A DNA stretch of 64,000 bases, taken from NCBI GenBank assembly GCA_005406025.1, contig BGZK01001608.1, positions 1-64,000 of the forward strand, given 5' to 3'. The translations under genes and the position numbers were made by a program. The stretch's first letter is position 1. The number at the start of each line of letters is the position of its first letter. The notes below the pieces were generated by a model, which saw only the letters and a list, made by a program, of their open reading frames with translations, had not been told where the DNA came from and did no database searches. This DNA comes from Eumeta japonica (taxonomy: Eukaryota > Arthropoda > Insecta > Lepidoptera > Psychidae). This document shows, in pieces, positions 31,201 to 42,030 of the stretch.

Positions 31201-33740
31201 ATGTTAGCTGACTCGATCTAATCATCTTTTCAAACTTAAATTTTCTTCAGACGCGTGTTTCGTAAAATGTAGCGCAATTAGGCGAAGTAGAAGCTGCATC
31301 GTGTTGATCAACGTTACAAAATACCTACTATAAAGTGCAACAAGATGCCTGTTTGGGTTTCCTAAACGAGTTCTAGACTAACATAGCAGTACTGAGGTCT
31401 ATTCTTGCGAGTAGCGTTCAACGACGCTGACTCGATCAAATCCGAGCGTTAAAGTTAAATCTGTTTTAAACCTATTTTTCGTATTATGTAAAGCATTTAA
31501 AGCGACGTAGGAACCACATCATGTATTTTCAAAATCGTACAATACCTACTATCGTTCCTTCGAACGATAGGCTACCTGTTGAAATTTCCTAAATTATTTC
31601 GAGACTTAAATCGCAGTACGAAGGTTTCTTTTTATGCACAGTTTTCAGCGATGATGACCCGATTTTATCATACTTTAAAAATCAAATCTATTTCAAATCA
31701 ATTTTTCGTATCGTGCACTACAATAAATGGGATAAAGAAGCTACATTTTGTTTTTAACGTCATATAATACTTAATAGAAAGAGTGATAGGCTTCCTGTTT
31801 CGATTTCATAAGCTGATTCGAGACATAAATTTCACTAATAAGATATTTTATTGTAAGTAGCATTCAGCGATGCTCACTCGATCTAATCATAGCTTTCAAG
31901 TCAAATCAGCTTTGAACCCATTTTTCAAACAAGCTCCAGGCTTAAGTCGTAGTACAAAGGTATTTTATTGTGAGCAGCATACTGCGATTTTGACACGATC
32001 TAATCATAGCTTGAAAGTCAAATCCATCTGACTCCATCTCATTATCAAAGTGACATCTACTTTAAACGCATTTTGTTTATTATAGTGTGCATTTAAAGTA
32101 GGGTGAAAACTACATCATGTTTTTAACATCATGCAATACCTTTTGAAGTCAGTAACAAGCCGCCTGTTAACATGTCCCAAGAAATTTCGAAACTTCTAAA
32201 GCAGTACTTTGCAGTATCTGTGATGCTGACGCCATTTCACGATCACTCCAAAGTCAAATTGCCTTTAAACATATTTTGCTTATTATACAGTACATTTGAA
32301 GAAGGATGAAAACTACATCATATTTTTAACATCATGCATTACCTTTTGAAGTCAGTAACAAGCCGCCTGTTAACATGTCTCAAGAAATTTCGAAACTTCT
32401 AAAGCAGTACTTTGCAGTATCTGTGATGCTGACGCCATTTCACGATCACTCCAAAGTCAAATTGCCTTTAAACGCATTTTGTTTATTGTACAGTACATTT
32501 GAAGAAGAGTGAAAACTACATCATATTTTTAACATCATGCAATACTTTTTGAAGACAGTAACAAGCCGCCTGTTAGCATGTCCCAAGAAATTTCGAAACT
32601 TCTAAAGCAGTACTTTGCAGTATCTGTGATGCTGACGCCATTTCACGATCACTCCAAAGTCAAATTGCCTTTAAACATATTTTGCTTATTATACAGTACA
32701 TTTGAAGAAGGATGAAAACTACATCATATTTTTAACATCATGCATTACCTTTTGAAGTCAGTAACAAGCCGCCTGTTAACATGTCTCAAGAAATTTCGAA
32801 ACTTCTAAAGCAGTACTTTGCAGTATCTGTGATGCTGACGCCATTTCACGATCACTCCAAAGTCAAATTGCCTTTAAACATATTTTGCTTATTATACAGT
32901 ACATTTGAAGAAGGATGAAAACTACATCATATTTTAACATCATGCATTACCTTTGAAGTCAGTAACAAGCCGCCTGTTAACATGTCTCAAGAAATTTCGA
33001 AACTTCTAAAGCAGTACTTTGCAGTATCTGTGATGCTGACGCCATTTCACGATCACTCCAAAGTCAAATTGCCTTTAAACGCATTTTGTTTATTGTACAG
33101 TACATTTGAAGAAGAGTGAAAACTACATCATATTTTAACATCATGCAATACTTTTGAAGACAGTAACAAGCCGCCTGTTAGCATGTCCCAAGAAATTTCG
33201 AAACTTCTAAAGCAGTACTTTGCAGTATCTGCGATGCTGATGCAATCTCATGATCGCTTCGAAGTCAAATTTCCTTTAAACACATTTTTTGTATTGTACA
33301 ATACATTTATGGCAAAGTAGTAAACATATTTAGGCGGTTATCCGTGAAAACCATAGTATTATACAAATAATACTTTTTATCAACAGAGATAGGTTGCCTC
33401 TTAGTATGTCCCGAGTGATTTCGATACCTCTAAAGTAGTACTAACGTCTTTCCTTACTTTCAGTATCACAGATACTGACTCCGTCTCATAATCGACGCAA
33501 AGTCAAATCTGCTTACACGCATTTTTCTTATTATTCAGTACAGTAAAACCGAAGTAAAAGCTAAATTCTGTTTTCCGAGATCATATAATACCAATTTAAA
33601 TAGTAATACGCTGTCTGTTATGTCCCAAACGAGTTTAAAATCTTAATTACAGTATCAAGGATTTTTTTGTGTGCAGCGTATTCAGTGATGCTGCCTCCAT
33701 CTCATATTTTGCAGTGACTCCTGTTCTGAAAAACACAATT
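31200..33740 (+). repeat. Tandem array with homogeneous 203-bp core
   Basis: GCAGTATCTG recurs at 32211, 32414, 32617, 32820, 33021 and 33222, with spacings of 203, 203, 203, 201 and 201. Units there are nearly identical. On both sides (31200-32030 and 33290-33740) lie clearly related but diverged and longer units, recognised by the same order of short landmarks (TGACTCGATC, TACATCATG, CCTGTT, TTCGAGAC). Confidence 0.92.
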
Positions 33741-33749
33741 TTAAACAGT

Positions 33750-33960
33750 ATACAAATGATATAATAAACAATACAAAAGGTGGTATAACGAACGATCGGG
33801 ATCGAGAGCGGAATCGAAATTGGAATCGAGAGCGATATTAAAAAAGGAATTAAAACCAGAACTAGATTTAGTTCTAAATCTAGTCAAACTAAATCTAGGA
33901 AAACACGATCCAGAACCGAAACCATCCGTCAAATTAAAAAGAGGACGATATGGAGATCAA
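33750..33960 (-). repeat. Pyrimidine-rich dispersed repeat, partial inverted copy
   Basis: GGGATCGAGAGCGGAATCG-type units, the reverse complement of the internal minisatellite at 28000-28190. It includes a near-perfect hairpin at 33861-33884 (11-base arms, 2-base loop). Confidence 0.65.
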
Positions 33961-34139
33961 GATTGGCAGGAGATTACTCAACATGAAAGATGAATTCGTT
34001 GTATGTACATGCGGGCAAAGCTGCAGGCGAAAACTGGTTATTTCACGTACTACTTCCCATACGTTAGATTGTTTCCTTTAGTAGAACATTTTTCGGTTGC
34101 GCGAATTTAATCATATACTTAAATAATCAAGTTCAAAGA

Positions 34140-34480
34140 GATCTAATTAGATACGAGCGAGCGAGCCGGGTCGTAGCGGCGGCGGCGGCGTAGGCGGGGC
34201 CGGGCCGCGGGGCGCAGGCGCCGCGCCCGCCGGCGGCGACGCGGCGACGGCGGCGGCAGTGGCTCCGGGCCTCTTTCGTAGCGAACGCGGAGACTGATCG
34301 GCTTTTCGAACGTCCACGTGTTTACGGCCGAAGGCGGCACGCGGTTTGCAGTGTGCGATGTCCGGCCGAGGCCGCGAGCTCGAGCCGTAGCCGGGGCCGC
34401 GACGCCGAAGTTGCGCGCGCTCGAGCTACGCCCGGGGGTCGCGACCGCGCCATCTCGTCGCCTGTTCGATGTGAGACCTT
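34140..34480. promoter_or_regulatory. GC- and CpG-rich island
   Basis: Some 340 bases extremely rich in G, C and CpG (for example GGCGGCGGCGGCG, CCGCGGGGCGC) inside a very AT-rich region. It contains CACGTG and GCGCGC. An open frame of 65 codons on the minus strand (34143-34340) is mostly arginine and proline and looks like a composition artefact. A promoter or first exon of a host gene is the likeliest meaning, but no downstream exon was identified. Confidence 0.45.
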
Positions 34481-35070
34481 AGACTGTTATGAAAAAAAAA
34501 ATAATTACGATTCTTTTAGACGATTTCTGTTAGTCTGTTAGTACGATATGACTTCTGCTTCTCTTGTCTATGGCAATCAAATACAAAAAAGGGAAAATAT
34601 CAATTTAATTGTTCTAAATACAAGACAAAACATCCGTTGTAACGCGCGCGCCAAGATATTCAGGCACACAGAGCTTTACCTTTTGCACTTATTTGACGTT
34701 ATTTAAAAAGAGTCGAGTGCAGTACGACTCGATCGATATTATTATTATTTGTTTGTGAAGCAATGGTAAGATATGCAATATCTCTTCAATGCTTGTACAA
34801 GCAAGTGCATAGAAAACAGTGCGACGAAAGAGACTGTTTATCTACAGGTTTTGAAAGTTAGTTAGTTGTGCAGTAACAAATCCAAGTCGCTTTTTGCAGC
34901 TATTAATATTTTCTGAATACATTATAAGGAACGAATTCTATAATTCTTTAATAATTGAAACGTACGTTTAGCTCGTAAATTCTAAGCTTAGTGTGGAATT
35001 TATACATTCAAAATACAAATAACTTGCCTCTAGGCTCATATAATAATTCTTAATTAAAAAAAAAAAAAAT
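34481..35070. other. AT-rich sequence, nothing recognised
   Basis: No open frame or repeat that I can support. It would hold the rest of a transcript if the GC-rich island is a promoter. Confidence 0.4.
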
Positions 35071-35531
35071 TGGTTGCCTGTAAAGTCGGTATACGGGCGA
35101 AAGTTTTACGTGACAACGACTTTGAGTGGTAAAATCATTTTAATGTGAATATTCATTCGTATAGTAGGAAGAAGGATGAAATAATAGTAACAATTTAAAA
35201 CATTTATTTATACAAAGAATTATATTTAAAACATTAATTTATACAAAGAATCTCGCACTGAATTTCATATTAACAAAATTTTATTTTTACCTTTACACAT
35301 ACATACGTATTTATATACAAATATACATACAATAACTTGCAATACATTTGCAAGCTATGCACTAATTCTCTAGTGCGCGCGCGGCAGACCGATCATAGTT
35401 GAGTGGGAGAGAGACGCAAGGCATTCGGCGGGCCTCTCTCTCGTTCGGTGACTCATCGTTACGTTACCGAGCGTTACACTTTTTCATAAGTGACTCCCAG
35501 CCGCAACCTAATTTAAGACGTTGTCACGTCA
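35071..35531 (-). repeat. Solo LTR, inverted relative of 36557-37065
   Basis: On the minus strand it starts TGACGTGACAACGTC and ends GGCAACCA, the same ends as the solo LTR to the right. The 3' 280 bases match that copy nearly perfectly; the 5' half is strongly diverged. No matching target duplication is visible (AAAT on one side, ACAG on the other), so it may have arisen by recombination between different insertions. Confidence 0.7.
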
Positions 35532-35935
35532 ACAGGTCATTAAAAAAAATAAATTTAATATTGAAAATTGTATAGATAATACCACACTACTTTAAGGTGA
35601 TATTAAGAAAAAGTTATATCTCACGACCAGAGTTGTGATTGCGAGATCTTGATGCAATCGCCGATCGAAATGCTGTAGTAAGAGTGGAATGTGTGGATTA
35701 TTAATAATTCAGATAGAGTTTCACACTGAAACTTTTTTTTAATTAATTAAAATATTTATAATTTTTGAATCATTTGCAATAATCCTACACGCCTCTCTTG
35801 AACAAACATTTTTGTTTATAGCTTTTGCCTTTGGTTATATGCGGGTTCGATATTTACGTAAAGGTCGGAAAAATTTTTTCGTATTTATATAGAAATTCAA
35901 GATAATTTCTCATCATATTTTATTTATATTTAATT

Positions 35936-35965
35936 ATTATATATATATATATATATATATATATC
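35936..35965. repeat. (AT)n microsatellite
   Basis: About 13 AT units at the C-terminal end of the mariner remnant. Confidence 0.95.
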
Positions 35966-36552
35966 CCATTGTTGTATATATTTTGAGATTTCTGATCATA
36001 AAACTGCGACAAGTAGTTTCTGATAGTCCTCCCATGATGTTAACATAATACTACCTAAATAATTATAAAAAGACCTAAACAAATGAGAATCTGAGGATGC
36101 AATATCAGGGCTATACGGTGGATTCATTAACACTTACCTACCAAGCTCTCTCAATATTTACCAAGTTGCTAAAAATGTTTGTGGTCTGACGTTATCGTGA
36201 TGAAAAACCACACACTTTCTGTTTGATTAATTTCGGCCGCTTTTCTCTACTTCTTGTTTGAGTTTCATCAGCTGTTGGCAGGAGAGATTCGAATTGATGG
36301 TTTTGCTCGGCTATGAAATCTGATAATAAATAATGCCCTTCCAATCCCACCATACACATAGCATCAATTATTGCGAATTGGTCAGGGTTTCGCTATAGTA
36401 TGTCGAGCTTGCTTGTCTTTTAACTATAATCTTTTTCGTACTTTCTTGTCATTAGTAATTCATTTTTTATCATTAGTGATCAATCTTTTCAAAAATGGTT
36501 CGGTTTCATTACTTTTCAATAGAAAATCGCAAATGAATACACGATTCATTAG
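35965..36552 (-). pseudogene. Mariner transposase remnant 2, C-terminal half
   Basis: The minus strand reads LMNRVFICDFLLKSNE near 36545, FLKRLITNDKK near 36490, YGGIGRALF near 36350 and VVFHHDN near 36205, followed by NPPYSPDIASSD near 36110. This is the mariner catalytic core; the first D is in TNDKK, the second in HHDN and the third in SSD. Several stops break it. Its N-terminal half continues at 37070-37503, and the 509-bp solo LTR splits the two. Confidence 0.85.
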
Positions 36553-37069
36553 ATTTTGACGTGACAACGTCTTATAAATTGGTTTGCCGGGTGACACTTC
36601 AAGAAACTGCGTTACGCTCCGCTCACGTTATAAGCTCACAATGAGAGCGAGTGAGAGGCACGCGTCCCTTCCACTCGGGCATGGTTAGCCCGCCTAAGAG
36701 CGAGAGAGACATAAAAGTGAAAGGCACGCGTCCCTTCCACTCAGATAGGAACAAGTTGTTGTAGTAAACGCTGTTTCATTGTACGCAAATGTATTGCAAG
36801 TTATTGTATGTATATTTGTATATAAATTCGTATGTATGTGTAAAGGTAAAAATAAAATTTTGTTAATATGAAATTCAGTGCGAGATTCTTTGTATAAATT
36901 AATGTTTTAAATATAATTCTTTGTATAAATAAATGTTTTAAATTGTTACTATTATTTCATCCTTCTTCCTACTATACGAATGAATATTCACATTAAAATG
37001 ATTTTACCACTCAAAGTCGTTGTCACGTAAAACTTTCGCCCGTATACCGACTTTACAGGCAACCAATTT
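36553..37069 (+). mobile_element. Solo LTR (36557-37065) with 4-bp target duplication
   Basis: Starts TGACGTGAC and ends GCAACCA, with ATTT on both sides (36553-36556 and 37066-37069). Removing it restores the mariner order of codons. It contains a TATAAA at 36821-36826 and AATAAA at 36851-36856, as expected for U3 and R. TG...CA ends and a 4-bp duplication fit a gypsy-like element reduced to one LTR. Confidence 0.85.
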
Positions 37070-37503
37070 TTTTCAATGTGCTCATACAAAATCCAAGTAT
37101 CGACCTTTTATGTATGTCCAGCTTTTTTCAAATGGGTAAAAACTGTACTTTGTTAAATACCTAGCTCTTCAGCTATGTCATAAGAACTAATATGCTGATC
37201 TTACTCTATTTTTTCTACAATAGCATCGACTTAATCCGTAACAGGTCGACCAGAACGAAGTTTATCTTTGACATCAAAGTTACCGGACTGAAAACATTTG
37301 AACCAGTTTTGTGCTATCCTTACTGACATTGCTCTAAATACAGAAACGTTACAAATGTTTTTCGCGGCTAGTGTCACAGTTTTCCCTTTTTTGTAATAAA
37401 ACTTCAAAACGTTAGACTCACTCATTTTGGTGCACATAAAAGAAATATATAAATGGCGAGACACTATTTTCACTTTTAATATTTCTTTTCTTTGAAATAT
37501 CAA
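37070..37503 (-). pseudogene. Mariner transposase remnant 2, N-terminal half
   Basis: The minus strand includes AQNWFKCFQSGNFDVKDK and LRSGRPVTD near 37240-37310, then HISSYDIAEELGI near 37165 and KVDTWILYEHIEK near 37080. This is the helix-turn-helix DNA-binding half of a mariner transposase. It stops exactly where the solo LTR begins. Confidence 0.85.
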
Positions 37504-38590
37504 TCATAATATTAAAACTAGCCATATACAAACAGCATAAATAAAAAGATTATATTGCAACATTTTACTTATAAAATACGAAGAAAAGTTTTTTCCCAAT
37601 CTAATATAATGTTCTATAGGCTATTTCTTACTTATTAGCCTTGTTCAGAGTTTAATTCCTTGTATCACAATTAAACACATTTTTTAAAGAGAGAAAAAAG
37701 AAAGTTTTTTATAAGACTGCATTTTTTCATAACTTTGTTCAATTTCCTCGCAATTTGTGGACGGATTCGAATTATGTATTTAGCAATAAAGAGTTTATGA
37801 CACGGAAAAATTGTGACACAAAAATTATTATGGAACCTACCTGTCGGAGAAGATTTATCATGTCTTCTTTTAAAGAAGGCATGCGCCCAGCGGTAGGAGA
37901 TTATACGAGTTATAATAGACAGTCAAAAAGTCGATGAACTTTTTTATCTACTTTTTAACCTTTTAATTATTATTAAATGGTCTTGCATTAGTTTTTTATA
38001 CGGGACATTGTTGTTGTTTGCCTCTGAGAAGCAGAAGCAAACAAAAAACTCTATCATCACAAAAATTCAGATTATTGGACCCCTTAGACGTATGTATTAT
38101 ATAGACAGTACAATTTTTTTCGGAAAGGTATGTAATGATATGTAAAGATAGGTTAATGTTCGGATATTAACAATCGTTTAGTAAGAAATTTACAAAGAAT
38201 ATACACTTTATGCCTAACGATACCTAATGAAACTAACAAAATTAAGATATGAAAAAAATATATACAATTAAAATGGCGGTTTTAACAATATTTATAACAA
38301 AAGGCAGGTAGTATAAATTATTAAAACATGTTACGCAGAAAATAATAATATGCATAACTTGCGACCCGCCCCGGCTTCGCGCCAGTAGCAGTAATCATCT
38401 ATAGTTATACGACTTCTGGTGGATGGTTAGGAGTGGCCATGTGACGAGGTTTCAGCAGATATCTGTAAGTACGGTGTCTTTATCATCCAGATCAGATATC
38501 TTATTGCGAATTTATATTACAACCAAAGAGGACGGTAACACACTAGTAATTCCTTCGAAGTCGCGAGTGTCCACGGGCGGCAGTGACAAC
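37504..38590. other. Intergenic, nothing firmly recognised
   Basis: AT-rich. GCGACCCGCCCCGGCTTCGC near 38359 resembles the end of a common insect dispersed repeat. Confidence 0.45.
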
Positions 38591-38627
38591 TTAAATTCTG
38601 TAAAATATATATACATACATATATATA

Positions 38628-38654
38628 TGTGCGTGCGTGCGTGTGCGTGCGTGC

Positions 38655-38690
<36 letters not shown>

Positions 38691-38705
38691 ATGCCTGTGT
38701 GTAGA
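38628..38705. repeat. GT/GC dinucleotide microsatellite
   Basis: A run of GT, GC and TG units (GTGCGTGCGTGTGTGTG...). A second run lies at 38999-39035. Confidence 0.95.
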
Positions 38706-38710
38706 TAGGT

Positions 38711-38975
38711 GTATCTACACTAATTTATAAAGATAAAGTTTGTTTGTTTGTATGTTTTTGAACGTGCTAATCTCTGGAACTAGTAGTCGGTATTGAAAAA
38801 TTTTTTTTGGATGTCATAACCCAATTATTGAGGACGGTTACAAGTTATCTAAATAATATATTTTTTTTACTTAGGTCAGAGTTTAAAAAAATCGAGTTTT
38901 CACTAGATCTTCACGTTTTAAGATCCAAAGAATCTATTTCGACAATTTTCCTAGTGATGTCTGTATGTCTCTACC
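38711..38975 (+). repeat. Dispersed repeat with GATGTCTGTATG motif
   Basis: Starts CTACACTAATTTATAAAG, then AAATCGAGTTTTCAC, then GTGATGTCTGTATGTCT at about 38950. Related stretches occur at about 39515-39600 and 48410-48500, each pairing a GAGTTTTCA-like or GACGTTTTAAG stretch with GATGTCTGTATG. Probably pieces of one dispersed element; the class is unknown. Confidence 0.6.
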
Positions 38976-39035
38976 CCCTTCCTCCTTCTCTCCTTCTCTA
39001 TGTGTGTGTGTGTGTGTATGTGTGTGTGTGTGAGT

Positions 39036-40835
39036 GTGTCTGTCTGTTCATCTCTGAGTGTGCATAAACCTCTCAAAACTTTTGAACGGATTAACCGATT
39101 CAAACACAGTTTACGATAATCCACTCAACGTACACTTCCTAAAACGTTGAACTCAGTAGATTTTTAGGAATCTCAAAAATTAGAGTTCTCAGTAAAATTC
39201 ATCGTCTTATTTCCTACAACTATCGTTGTAAGCTACTTCAAAATCGGTCAGTTCATTCGAGAGATATCGTTAACGAACGGTTGTTTTCAAAATAACGTAT
39301 GAAATTCTTGATTGATTAATGTTTGGTAGTCGGTGATCGTTTTCTGCTAAGAATACTGCATCGAATGCCGCCAAATAGATTAAAGTTGAATAACATATTC
39401 AAAAGACATCATAGCTGAGATATTTAAATTACAGCATTTTTGACTTTCCGTTTTCTAAATTAAAAAAAAAATCATAAAATTGGAAACATGCTGTTTTCCG
39501 TTCGATTTTTTAGAATCGAGTTTTCATCAAACCTTGAGGTTTTTGGGTGCTAGGAATCTATTTGGATCATTTTCTGAGTAATGTCTGTATGTATGTGTGT
39601 ATGGAAGGTGATTTTCAAAAATGTTATATAGAATATTTTTAAACTAATTTACACAAAAATCGGTGGGTTTGTTTGAAAGATATTGTTAATGAAAAATTCG
39701 CAAAAAGTTTTTTAATAACTTCTAAAGAATTAAAGTTTAATATCGGTCAACTTTCTTCGTTTAAAAGATTGCGGTATCAAGAATACTGCAATTTTTGAAC
39801 TCAGGGAGTTTGAAAAAGCCCAAGAAATATTATTTTATGCTCGAACTTATTAATTTACTCATACGTATATTTTTAAAGGTTTTGAGCCTAAAAGTGGAAA
39901 AGAAATAATCAGAAATGACCTATAAGCTCAACCGTTTTTTTAAATTTCGGGCTAAAAAAGCTTAAAAATAAGTCTTTGAGCTTTGAGATAAGTACATTTT
40001 TGAACTCAAATACGTTGATAAATATCATAGCAGAAAGTTTTAGATGGCTTGTAGGGTTAATCATCCTACAGATTTTTTGTTTATTTAAACGCAATTATCT
40101 CTAAAAATAGCAGCTAAAGTGACGCTCCAAGTACATTTTTTCCTAATTGTCGAGCATTTTTTTTTTTGTTATTTTTACCTATTTTTTTTAAAACCATTTT
40201 ATCAAAGAAATACGATGTCTTTAAACGATTCGATATATTTCTAGTTCAAATCAAAGAGCCATTTTATTCAATCGATTATTTATTTCAAGTGCTACATTTG
40301 AGTAATTGAAAGCAATACTTGCATACTATAATTTCTTTTTTTTTTTTAATTAAATTTTATGAATCATTATTTTAACATATACTCAGCTCGACTATTACTG
40401 TTCATTTGTCGTTGGAATGATATCATAATACTGTCACTAAACACGACATTTGGATACATATTTGACGAGGTACTTTACAACTGTGTTGCTTTTGTTGGAT
40501 CTGATATATTTTTTTTTAATTAGAGTTTTATTTTGATTTTTCGTTTTCACAGAAATAAAAATAATTTTATCATTATTTGTAATTTGTAACGATAGTTTAA
40601 CGTGTACTTGGCTCGACATTATACAGTGAAACTGTTTTTTGTGGAATTTCATTTGTTTTTGTAAAGAACAATTTTTTTCTAAGAAATAAGTTATATAGTT
40701 TATGTAAAACAATATAAACTCGAGGAAATTTTTTTTCGTGCAGTTTTATAAAAATTAAGTTTCAAAAAATAAAGAGAGAATATAAGAATTCGCCATTGCA
40801 TATGTTTCCTTTTATGCTATGAAACGAAAGTAAAA
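39036..40835. other. AT-rich intergenic sequence
   Basis: Apart from the related repeat at 39515-39600, nothing coding or structured was recognised. Confidence 0.45.
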
Positions 40836-40837
40836 AA

Positions 40838-40980
40838 CCAATTATTATTATTATTGTTAATATTACTATTATTATTATTATTATTATCATTACTATCATT
40901 ATTATCATTATCATTATCGTTGTCGTTGTCGTTATCATTATTATTATAACTATTATTGCTGTTGTTGTTGTTCTTGTTTT
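40838..40980. repeat. (ATT/CAT)n trinucleotide microsatellite
   Basis: Degenerate trinucleotide repeat (ATTATT, CATTAT, GTTGTC), ending exactly at the 5' LTR of the copia element. Confidence 0.95.
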
Positions 40981-41213
40981 TGTTAAAATAAAATGTCAAT
41001 TGTATGTTTAAATTTCGCGCTTTCAATATTGTTTCTATAGGCTTATATGCGCTTTGACGTCCTCTTTAATTTTTTGTCATCTGTAACTTTAAAATTCTTA
41101 ATGCTAAAACATCTATTTAATTAAGAACTAAATATACTAACTTGTACATTTAGTTCTTAATTAATGTACAAGTTTATTGTGTAAAATAGTGTTTTCGTCC
41201 ACACAAGTTAACA
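40981..41213 (+). repeat. 5' LTR of the copia element
   Basis: 233 bp, TGTTAAAAT to AGTTAACA. It holds a segment absent from the other two copies of this LTR, creating a 17-base perfect hairpin (41117-41133 with 41148-41164). Confidence 0.9.
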
Positions 41214-41226
41214 TGGTAGCAGAGGT
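41214..41226 (+). promoter_or_regulatory. Primer-binding site, copia
   Basis: TGGTAGCAGAGG directly after the LTR. It resembles the initiator-methionine tRNA type site used by copia elements. Confidence 0.7.
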
Positions 41227-41351
41227 CCGTGTTTTTAATGTGGGCACAGTTCAAATAGTACGAACCGGCAAAAACGTAACCTAAAAGTGCACATGGAACA
41301 TTTTTTTCTTTTCTGAAAATAAGACTCTGTTCAACAAAATATACGTTGAAA

Positions 41352-42030
41352 ATGTCTTCAAACAATTTACTAGTCCTGATTGAGAAATTAACCGGTCGAA
41401 AGAACTACAGCACCTGGAGATTAGCAGTTAAAACTTACCTGGAGCATGAGGAGCTCTGAGACTCCTATCGAACTCGAAACTGGTATCCCTGTTGACCCTA
41501 AACGCGACCTGAAAACGAAGTCAAAAATTATCCTATTAGTGGACTCAATGAACTACGTCCACATTCAAGAGACGACCACCGCAAAAGTAGTATGGGACAA
41601 ATTGGCAAGTGCCTTTGATGACTCGGGACTGACACGTCGCGTGGGACTGCTGCGGGATTTATGTATAACTAATCTAAATGGATGCAACAATGTAGAACAA
41701 TATATGAGCAAGATCATAACTACAGCTCACAAGCTCCGTAATATTGACTTCAAAGTAGACGACGAGTGGTTAGGTATACTGCTCCTCTTTGGTCTACCTG
41801 AAATTTACAGACCCATGATCATTGCAATAAACAGTTCAGGTATGAAAATAAATGCAGACTCCGTTAAAGCTAAAATTTTACAAGTTGTTGAAATGACTGA
41901 GAATAATTTAAATGTGTTTTTTAGTAAATCATAGAAGCAAAGGATACAATAAATCATTTAAAAATGGTCCTCAGTGTTTCAATTGCAACAAATATAGACA
42001 TATAGGTGCTCAGTGCAAGTCTAAAACAAA
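41352..42030 (+). pseudogene. Gag region of the copia element
   Basis: ATG 41352 opens with MSSNNLLVLIEKLTGRKNYS and STWRLAVKTYLEHEE, typical of copia Gag. After a frameshift near 41455 the frame runs 41446-41934 and includes the UBN2-like stretch WDKLASAFDDSGL. The zinc knuckle CFNCNKYRHIGAQC is near 41973. Confidence 0.88.

Noticed and set aside
34143..34340. Arginine- and proline-rich protein on the minus strand
   Set aside because: The composition follows from the GC-rich island itself; no domain or splice context supports it.
35071..37065. One 2-kb DNA transposon with about 480-bp terminal inverted repeats
   Set aside because: The right copy alone has TG...CA ends and its own ATTT duplication, and it interrupts a mariner whose C-terminal half lies between the two copies. 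Two separate LTR insertions explain this better.
38623..39067. Valine/cysteine-rich small proteins
   Set aside because: They are translations of the GT-rich microsatellites.
40817..41026. Asparagine/aspartate-rich protein on the minus strand
   Set aside because: It is a translation of the ATT/CAT trinucleotide microsatellite.
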